In this document: positions 50,199-60,200 of the stretch, piece after piece | How the letters are laid out: each line of letters opens with the position of its first letter | Numbering within the stretch: position 1 is the stretch's first letter | Origin: Formicarius rufipectus | Taxonomy: Eukaryota > Chordata > Aves > Passeriformes > Formicariidae | Assembly: GCA_013399695.1 (NCBI GenBank) | Contig: VXAU01000197.1 | Coordinates: 1,023,842-1,087,841 of the forward strand | Reading direction: 5' to 3' | DNA: 64,000 nucleotides | The notes under the pieces: generated by a model | The model's database searches: none | What the model saw: only the letters and a program-made list of their open reading frames with translations | What the model was told of the DNA's origin: nothing | Program-made: the position numbers and the translations under genes

Positions 50199-51205
50199 GT
50201 TGAAAGAAGAAAAGGAGACCTGCTTGTCCAATGAAGATGCAGTCTTAGTCTTCAGCTATTTAAGCTGAATGCATTGTGATTTCCAATAATTGAGACAGTG
50301 ATTCTGAAAGCTGTCTACATTAATGAAAAGAACAATGTAGTCAGCTTAACTGAATCATCAGTGTTGCATATTGAATAGAACATGATAAACCAATCTTGAT
50401 GGACTTATGCATGTTAGGAATATAGATATAAACATTTATTAAAGCGTTGGGGTTTGGTTTTTTTTTCATTAAAACAGTAGTTTTTAAAATGGAGAACTAT
50501 GAAAATGTACCACCCCTCCCTAAAGAACCTGCAAGAGAAATGAATGTGGAGAACCACAGTTGTCCCCCACCTCTGCCGCCCAACGAACAGCCTCCACCAC
50601 CTCCCCTGCAAACGTCCAGTGACGCAGAGGTAATGGACGTTGGCTCTGGTGGTGATGGACAGTCAGATACCCCTGCTGGGGACAGTCTCTGCAGGACACA
50701 GCTGCTCACAAAGGGATCTGCTTGCTACAAAAGTCGTCTGCTCATAGACCCCAACAGTAGTGACCAAAGCCCGAGAACTGCTCGTCACGCACCGTCAGTT
50801 CGAAAGTTCACCCCAGATCTTAAGTTGCTGAAAGATGTGAAGATCAGTGTTAGCTTTACAGAAAGCTGCAAAAGCAAAGATAGAAAGGTTCTGTACACTG
50901 GAGTTGAGCAGGATTATAAGGCAGATGCAGAGTTTGGTGTTAATAATGTCAATGGGGATTTGCATGTTTGTCCTTTCGGTGGTAGTAATGGTAAAGCTGT
51001 AGGAATAGGGGGTGAAAGTGATGACAAGAAGGATGATGAAAACGATATTGATCAGGAAAAGAGAGTGGAATATGCAGTTCTGGATGAGCTAGAAGATTTT
51101 ACCGACAATTTGATGGAAATAGATGAAGAAGGAGGAGGGTTCACATCTAAAGCAATTGTTCAGAGAGATAAAGTGGATGAAGAAGCCTTGAATTTCTCAT
51201 ATGAG
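50199..51205 (+). CDS. DGCR8: DGCR8 exon 2 (5' UTR 50199-50488, coding from 50489)
   Basis: Acceptor TTTCTTACAG ends at 50198, and the donor is GAG|GTAAGC. It encodes residues 1-239. The N terminus is proline-rich and differs from human for the first 35 or so residues. Identity then becomes strong from the mir-1306 region onward. Later parts include [29 protein letters not shown] and the acidic [10 protein letters not shown] block. Confidence 0.96.
50231..50425 (+). promoter_or_regulatory. DGCR8: Cluster of short upstream ORFs in the DGCR8 leader
   Basis: Five small uORFs can be read: 50231-50248, 50269-50289, 50323-50340, 50382-50399 and 50399-50425. All terminate before the main ATG at 50489. 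The third lies in the apical part of the mir-3618 hairpin. They predict inefficient translation from the full-length leader. Confidence 0.6.
50300..50356 (+). ncRNA. MIR3618: mir-3618-like hairpin in DGCR8 5' UTR
   Basis: The core arms AGCTGTCTACATT and AATGTAGTCAGCT pair over 13 positions with one mismatch, and an outer GATTC/GAATC stem extends the helix. The 22 bases at 50312-50333 match human miR-3618 at all but one position as I recall it. In mammals this hairpin is cut by Drosha-DGCR8, which destabilises DGCR8 mRNA. Confidence 0.88.
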
Positions 51206-54200
51206 GTAAGCAAATCCACGGGTTTTTGGTGGGTAAGAGGTTTCCAAGTGCCTAGAAGAAAATAGGCAAATAAACATTCTCTTCTAGGAGTGGAAGTCAA
51301 AAATGCAGAATTTCAGTGTCAGAGCTTTGGCTGAAAACTTCATAAAGTGTTTTGGTCGAACTCAAAAGTTTGAGTGTGGCAGCTCCTACAGTTTTGTTTT
51401 AAAATGGCATTTGAAAGGCTTTTCATACAATTGCTGCTCATGAAAAATACAGTTCTCACAAAAACTTATTTTTCAGTCTTTCTAATTTTTATGTGGAAGT
51501 GCATATCAAAAATGTGTGCTTTCTCTTTGCAAGGGTAAAGGGAGGTTGGTAGAGCCAGAAGGATGGTGTCTGATGAAGTCTCTTTCAGGATGATTTTGAT
51601 AATGATGTGGATGCTCTGCTGGAAGAGGGTCTTCGAGCACCCAAAACAAGGAGACTAGATAATGAGAAATATGGTGGTGAAAGTGATCACCAGTCTGATG
51701 GAGAAACAAGTGTGCAGCCAATGATGACCAAAATTAAAACTGTGCTGAAGAGTAAGTTAATGTTTGTTAAATAAGTATAACTTCTTGTATATGGCTTTTG
51801 TCTGTAGAACAGAAGGGTATCAGCAAGCAAAATGTGGGATAGCAGTTCTTGTGAAATTGTGAATATGTTGGAGAATTCTGTTGTTTGGAGGGTTTTTACT
51901 GTGGGACTTTTCATGTTCCTAAACAGTGATCGCTTTTGATCTGTTTTATGTAATAAAAATGCATTTTATCATGTGGATTTGTGAAAAATAATGCAGAATT
52001 TTACCTCAGTGGCAGGGAGGTGAACAGAGACGATCTGGCCTTTTTGTCTCCAATACCATGAATCAGCTGAGGGCTTTGTGGTTGTTGTAGACCTTTTTCT
52101 GCTTCAGTTACAAAACAACTGCTGTTGAAAATGCTCCATGTGAAGTCTCTATGCATGCAATACTAGGTTACAAGCAATGACTATCTAATTTCTTTGTGTA
52201 AATGTCAGAAACTACTAATAAAGAAGAGCTGAGAATGTGACTGAATCCAGAAGAATTTACCTGAAAGTACTCTGAATTAGAATTAAAATGAACTCACTGT
52301 AGAGGAGTATTTTGCTTCCATATGTTTAGCTTCAGTATATTTTGAAATAAGAAACCAAACATTTTTTTCCTCCAAAATTGCATTCCAACAAACGATTGCC
52401 AGGAAGCTTCCAGGAAAGATGAATGATCCCTTATTTCTGATGTAGAGAGGAGTGAGACCTTGGCTTACAGATAAACTCTTTGTTGGCTGTTTGAGCCTGT
52501 GGATGTGGTGGTGAGATTTATTTATTCCTGAGTATCAAGTGGAAAATTCAGTTGTTTCTAAAGCAAGTACGAATTTTCCAGTAAATAAATATAGTAGCAT
52601 TTGTGATAGAAATACATAGAGAAGACTACTGAGAAGAGAAAATTCACTGATGAAACAAATCAGTCTGTACAAAAATTAGTGCTTCAATTGTCTTTCAGTT
52701 GAGAACATAATGGAATCTGTAATTTTTCAGGACTTAGTGTGGGTTAGAAGCAGATACCTTGTTATTAAAACACCATCTCTCTACAAAACATTTTTAATCC
52801 TGTTTCATTGCCATTTTATTCTTTGAGACAGAAAAAGCAATAAATAAAAACCTGGATTCTTCTTTTAAGCAGTCTGTGCAAGTTTAAAGCCATTCTTTGC
52901 TTTAAAGGTCGTGGCCGCCCTCCTACAGAACCTTTGCCAGATGGATGGATCATGACATTCCATAACTCGGGCATTCCTGTATATCTGCACAGAGAATCTA
53001 GAGTTGTTACCTGGTCTAGACCTTATTTCTTGGGAACAGGAAGCATAAGGGTGAGAGCTGTCAATTACTTACATACTAAGATTTAAAAATTACATGTGTT
53101 CCTGCAAAGCAGTTGAATATTTTTCTACTTTGGCAAGCTTGTTTCTAGTGTGAAAATTAGGGTCCTTGGAAAATAAGCTCTTCTGTTTCTGAAAATTTGA
53201 TAAGATTTTTCTTAGGTACCTTGTTTTTCTGTTTGGGCAGTTAGAATGAATGAGATGGTCTCGTTTGGTGCCTCTGTGTTTGTAGAATATGGCTACAAAA
53301 TGGTGGTTTTATTCTATCATGAAATATGTATGGATCATTTATTTGTAGCTATAAATAGTCTGAGCTGTGGCTTGTGCTCCACATTTACAGAAGAAAGGGT
53401 GTGACACAGGGAATCTGCAGAAACTGGATGTAATGCTGTGGCCTTTTGCTCCAAGAAAGCTCAATGGATTTTATGAAAGCATTTAGTATTTGCATATAAT
53501 TGAACAGAACATAGCTGGGATCTAAGCCAACACACCAAGGTTTGTATCAGTGTTGCACAGTGCCAGGATACCACAGGAGTGGCCCTGCTCAGCTCTGGAG
53601 TAGAATGAGATTACTGACCAAAATCAAACCAGAGCTTGGACTGAATAAAAGTAACTTCCATCTCATTTGCATCTTTTCAGTCTGAATTTTGTTTTTGGTG
53701 ACCTTGAGATACTGATCCCTTCTGTGTTATTTTATATTTTCAGAAACATGATCCTCCCCTTAGTAGCATTCCCTGCTTTCATTACAAAAAAATGAAGGAA
53801 AATGAGGAAAGGGAACAAAACAATGACATAACCCCCAATGGGGAGGTATCACCTGTAAAGCACCTAGATAAATCCTCAGAACTGGACTGCCAAACAGAAG
53901 AACCAGATTCCACTGCTGCTGACTCTGGGCCTTTAGATGATAAAGACCCCGCTGGGGGAGATGCAGCACAAGGAGCCTTGGGACAAGTTAAGGCCAAAGT
54001 TGAAGTATGTAAAGATGAATCTGTAGGTATGTATGGAAAGTGGAGTCTTTTCTTTGCTGGAGGTGGGTTAATGGCACTTGTGGAGCCTTATTCCAGACTT
54101 GGCAGCTGAATGATATCTTGCCTGAGATCAAGTGGCCAGTTATCCATCTGCACAGTGTGAGATCTGGAGAAATAGATCCAGTATTAGAAATCAGGTTTGA

Positions 54201-57200
54201 TTTTAACAGCAAGAGAAATACACAGTGAAGGATTTTGCTGGAGCCTTGAGAGTCCATGTGGAAAGGTTTTACACAAAAAATACCAACATTTTTGAAGTTC
54301 AGTTCTGTAGACTTTATCTCAATTTAAGAATCTGTTAAGTCCATGTGTACATTTGAATTGCTGCTGTCATGTGTGTTTTTGTGACTTCTTTAAATGGGCT
54401 TTTCTATGCAGTCTCTGTATTGGCTGAATTTTATCTGTTTTCAGTATGATCTCTTTTAAGATAAATAGTGCAGTTAAACTGTTTTTCCTTATTTGCACAA
54501 GTCTAGCAAAATAAGTCATGCAAATATAATTGCACTTATACAGAGAGGTGTGATGCCTCATTGTTTCATTTCTGTAAGTCTGATGGCCTCATGCAAAAGG
54601 AATTGATGCCCAACTCAGTGCATAACCTAGAGGAACTTGGAGGGAAAGCTCATGTGCCACTTACCACATCTGCACACCTGAGAGTCTCATCCATGTAAAG
54701 TACTGCTGCTCAGAGGGATCATAGGCTGCTGTTTGTCTTTTTAGTGTTCAAACATAAAACTTGTCCTTGACATCACGTGTCCTGTTCAGTCAAAAAGTCA
54801 TGCCGAAAGATTGGGGGGGAAAAAAAAAAAAATAAAACAACAACAAAAAACCTCAAATCATCAATATGTAACAGTAAAACTAAAACCAGTAAGCACTTTT
54901 CTACCTGAAGTTCACCCCTCTGTTTCTCCCTTTAAATAGGATCTTACTGAAAAAATAGGATTATTACTGAAAAAAAGTACTAGGTGTTCAAGTATAAACA
55001 TGACTTGCATGTGAAATTCCTGTGAAAGGAAACAATACCAGCAGCTGTTTTGTTTGTTTACATCTGTGGCTGCTACTCTTTAATTTTGCTGATTATATCT
55101 GCAGAAATAGCCTATAAAGAAGCAGCTGTACTTCAAGGAGGCAGCCTTTTAGTACTGTGTGTGAAATTCACGTGTTCTGCTAAGAGTCTGCAGACACTCG
55201 TGGAGTTTATGGAGCATCAGTAGGGAGTGTTTGATGGTTCACTGCTTAAAAAAGAGGCAGCAATAGTTGGGTTGAGGGAACTGCGACTGAAAGTGTAACT
55301 ACTGTACTCATATGAGTATCTTGCTTCAGGTAAAGGGAGGGTGCAGAGGTGTTAAAGCAGAACAATTCCCAGAGTTGTGTTACAAATGGTCTTGAGTATT
55401 GTGCTGGTTAGGGCTTAGTACAATCTTGAAGTGACTGAATAAAGCAGTGTCTTATTTTATGGTTTTCCAGTTTATACAATGGTTTGTATTTGAATCAGTA
55501 ACAGGAAAACTGTTAGTGTAAAATAGGACCTTAACCTTTCACCCTCGGTCTAATGAATGTAATTAGAGCACATTAAAACAATGGAAATAGAGAGCTTACT
55601 GCTTGCTCAGTGTAGAGAGAGAGTAACTTGCCTATGTTTCTCAGACCTGGAAGATTTCAGACGTTACCTGGAAAAGCGTTTTGACTTCGAACAAGTGACA
55701 GTGAAGAAGTTCCGGACATGGGCCGAGCGCCGGCAGTTCAACCGCGAGATGAAGCGCAAGCAGGCGGAGTCCGAGCGGCCCATCCTGCCCGCCAACCAGA
55801 AACTCATCACCCTCTCTGTGCAGGATGCACCTATAAAGAAAGGTTGGCTTGTCGACCTGTAGTTCACATATTCTGTGTTAAAGACTAATTGCAGTTCTGA
55901 ACTTGACTGAAAATAAAAAAAACCCTGTAGTAAGTTCATCTATTTTTAATCTAGAATCCTGTGTTCTTTGATCCATCCTATTACATAGTAAAGCAAAAAT
56001 ACTGTCAAAATACACTTCCTATCAAAAAGAATTAATTCCTAAATGACAATATCCTTATGTAAGGTCGCAGTCCTGGTAACTAGTGACTACCTTCAGCTCT
56101 AGTTACTGTTGGTTGTTGCTGAAAACCCTCCTGCCTAGTCATTGTGCCTTCTCAGTTCTGTACAAGTTCTAGTGGGTCCTAAATTAGGGACTGGTTACAA
56201 ATGTCAGATTGATCCAGATTGAAACCTCCTATTAAAAATACAACTGTAAAGCAGTTTGACAGGTGCAGGTAAAAGAGAACTGTGTGTACAGTTGTGTCCT
56301 GTGGTGTGAGGAGTGGATATCATACCTCATGAGAAGCTGGAGTATTCCCTCTTGTCTGACTTGACTGTGGATCCATAGTAGCACATCTGATTGCAGTCTG
56401 ATGTTTAAAATAGCCATAGACATGTGATTTGGGTTCTGTTTTTATTTAGTACTTGGTCATGTTTCTGAGTTTCTTCTCTTTAGCAGAATTAAAGCTCACA
56501 CATTGGATATTAACCGTTCCCTGTTCCAGGGAGGTGCAGCTGAATTTTTGGTTAATACATTTTTATCTTCAAGTGTAAGTTTAGGGTCACATTGAAATTA
56601 CCGCATTAATCTGTCTAAACTTTCTCTCCCATGCTGCCATAGTGCCTGCTGGGCCAGGGTTTGTGCTCTTTACTAATGATACTGTTTCAGGGGAAAAAAA
56701 GCCAACAAAACAACCAAGAAGTAGCCTTTCAGATAAAAGGAGTACATTCATGGCAAGGGGGCAGTGCCCTCATCTGTAAATTGTTAAACTATTTTTGGGC
56801 TGGGGGGCAGGAAGGGAGAAAGACTTCAAACCTACAAACCAGACTCGATGTCCCTGTTGTTTGTCTCTCCCTTCTGATGTGTTCAGGAGCAAATTGGAGG
56901 ATTTCTAATGGATGTTAGCTGCCAGAAATGCTGTGTGTAGAAATCCAAAGACAGTCCAAAGACTGAAAACATTGAATATAGAATGTTTCACTTGGCTTAA
57001 TTAGCACACTTCAGTTGTTGGTAGAAATTTCTCACATCTCAATAGTTTTTCAATGAAAATGGACTTGGAGGTCTTAATTACCCATGCATGATTCAACAGC
57101 AGTGCATTTAACTTGAGCAAGCACTTATCCCTTGGAGCTTGTAATTTATTTATTGATTTATTCTTAGTAGAAATTACCTTTTAAAAACTGAAACTACTTG

Positions 57201-60200
57201 GTTTCTGCCCCTTTCCTTGTCTCTTTTTGCAGAGTTTGTCATTAATCCCAATGGGAAGTCTGAAGTTTGCATACTGCATGAATATATGCAACGAGTCCTA
57301 AAGGTTCGCCCTGTTTACAATTTCTTTGAATGTGGTAAGTCTGTTAAATTTTCTTACACAGCCTCATGCTGTCTTAAAGGGTTTGTCTCATGCTTTCAGT
57401 TCTAACAAAAAAACCCCCAACAACAAATGATGGCCATCATTCTGGGAATGTCTTGAAAGCCTTTTGTGAGTCAATAGGTTGATTTTGCCTGTAGGATTAG
57501 AAGAGTAGAAATAGCATCATTCTACTGGACTAAAGTAATTTAGTTACTGACACTGTTGTGCTGTGGTTAGTGTGGGATTTATGTGGAATGCCAGATGGAC
57601 ATCTGTTTGTGTTTTTAAACAGCTTTTAATTTTATCCTGGGTCAGAGGTCTAAGAGTTAGTGTGGTGGTTTCTGGCCTGTACAGAGGCTGTGAAAGTGAT
57701 GTTAGAGCTTGGAAAACAAAAAGCAGAGGAGAGTTTTATTTTCAGTAAGTATTGTGGAGGGATGCACTTGATACTTAATCTAGAATCCATAAATTTTGCA
57801 TACATGGAAAATGCAACTGGAATCAAATGAATGTTGGGGTTTGTTCCCTTCAGTGGTATAATGTACATTCTGTTAATTCTGGCTTTTGCCATTTTGGATT
57901 TTTTGAAGTTTTTTAGAATTACACTATTCCTGTATATGCATTACATAATATACCTGAATTTTCAATATCAGAATGTGTAGCTCCTGTATTCACACTGTCA
58001 TACAAATACTTTGGAACTAATACTTGAATTCTGACAGGTTACCAGTGATCTCATAAAATGTTCTTGGTTTGGAAGAATGACGTTTATGGTGTTAAGTCTC
58101 TATTAATGTAAAACTCTGTCTGTTCTTCACAAAGACTGAAAAATTGTTTACTCCAGCACATTAAAAACTAAACAATTTCCATCCCTCTTGAAATGAAGAA
58201 AAAATCTTGATGGGGTGATATTTCCTGTTCATGATGGGTGTATTTTACATTGAGGGTTCTGAAAAGCTTTCTTTTTCCTTTCCTCCTCCACTACCAGAGA
58301 ACCCAAGTGAACCTTTTGGAGCCTCAGTTATTATTGATGGAGTAACTTACGGGGCAGGAACTGCCAGCAGCAAAAAACTTGCCAAGAATAAAGCTGGTAA
58401 TGTTTTTCCTTTCTTAATACCAGCTCTTGATTTGCATATCTGTTTTCATTTCTGCTTTGGAGATCACATTTTTGCCATAGTAAATGGGAATAATTTTGTT
58501 AAGTCAGAGAAGATGTACATGTCCTTTTGGTAAAATTGCTGTTTTAGAGGCTTTGCTGACAAGCATACATTCAATGATGGATTGGGTCAGAAAACCATGA
58601 GGAAAATTGGTCTGTTAACCTACATGTAGACTGTTGATGCATTGTGTAGTTCTAATTGTGTGAATCTCAAATAAATGTGTAAATAATTAAGATTTGGATG
58701 GCAATGTGACACATCTGTTATGTTAAATTTCTTACTGATCTCCAGATTTAAATGTCTTTAGCACGAGGCTGAAGAGAAAACAACCCCCAGCATGTAAAGA
58801 TGTATCATGGCCCTGTGGTCCTTTCTGCACTTGGGAAATACATCAGTGTAGCAAAATCACCAGAAACCAGCCCAGATTTGTTTTTGCCTGGAAAAAAGCT
58901 ATTTTGCTGTGAAAATTCAGGCAAATCCTGGGTGTGCTTTTTGTACCATACTGGGGTTCTGAGTGCCCTGGTGCCACAGTACCAGGGTTCAGTGGTCACA
59001 GCTCTCTAGTTTTTGCTGCTAAGGGCTCTGTGTCACTTTTAAAATGAGGCGACTATTTTTTTTTCCTTTCATAGTTTTTTAGCTTTTTCTTAGTTTAGTT
59101 AGTTGTGAGACTTCCATTATTAACTTGAACACATAACTTTTTTTCCTCTTAAAAAGTGCAAGTGAATAAATTTCTTTTAAAAAAATCCAGTCTCTTACTA
59201 GAGGGGATGTCTTTCATGACATTGTTTAAAATAAACCTAATCAAGATGTTTAATTGCTTTCTGCAGCTCGAGCTACACTGGAAATCCTTATTCCTGATTT
59301 TGTTAAACAGACCTCTGAGGAGAAGCCCAAAGACAGTCAAGAACTTGAGGTACTGAGCTCTTGCTTTCTGCCTGTCATTATTGGAGTCTGCTTTTAAAAG
59401 CATTGCACCTTCAGGGTCAAAAGTACTGTTGAAAGTTCGTAAGGTTGTTTTCTCAGTCAAGTGGAAATGTGCCATTCCTCATTTAGACCAAGATCTATGA
59501 TAATGAGAATGCCTTTTTTTACTTTTGTAAATTGGAATTGATCAGGAAATTTACTGTGATGCAGAGAACTAGTTCTTTATTGACTGTGTCAAGTCACTTA
59601 CTGAAGACTTGAAATGTTCCAAGGTACTAGACTGCCTGTACTGTCCTGGCTTCCAGAATCCTCTGGTTGGTGCTGTGCAAAGTTCAGACCTAGGTGCTGT
59701 CTGATTTGTGATCATCTTAGGGGACACCAACTGAGAACTAAGAGTGTTCAGGCTTCTGAAGTATTCTTACTTACTTGTAAATCTCAGTCTTGAGGCATTG
59801 ACATTTGAGAAAATCAAAGGAAAAATTTCCCTAAAAGGAGAATGTGTTATATTCTGAGGTACTTGGGAGTATTAAATAGCTCATTGATCAGCGATACTGA
59901 TGGTCTGTGCAAAGTAAGGAGTAAAGGAAAAATCAGTGATCAACCTGAAATGAATGTTTTAACTTTAAAAGGTTTGATAATACAAACTGAGTTGTGTGTA
60001 CCCTTGCTTTAACTTAAAACTGTATTGAAGGCCCTACACTGCTGAAATGGTCATTAAGAAAATGCAGACATTTTTTTCCCTTGTTTTAAAATACAAAATG
60101 TGCCAATAGATGTTCTGGTTCTCTTATTAAACCCCACAGCATTTTGGTAAATAGAATTCCATAGTCAGTTAAGTGAAACAATCTTGTCCTCAAAGAGAAA

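Noticed and set aside
50447..50488. N-terminal extension of DGCR8 starting at 50447
   Set aside because: The codon there is TTG, not ATG. The first in-frame ATG is 50489, with a strong Kozak context, and the protein length then equals human.
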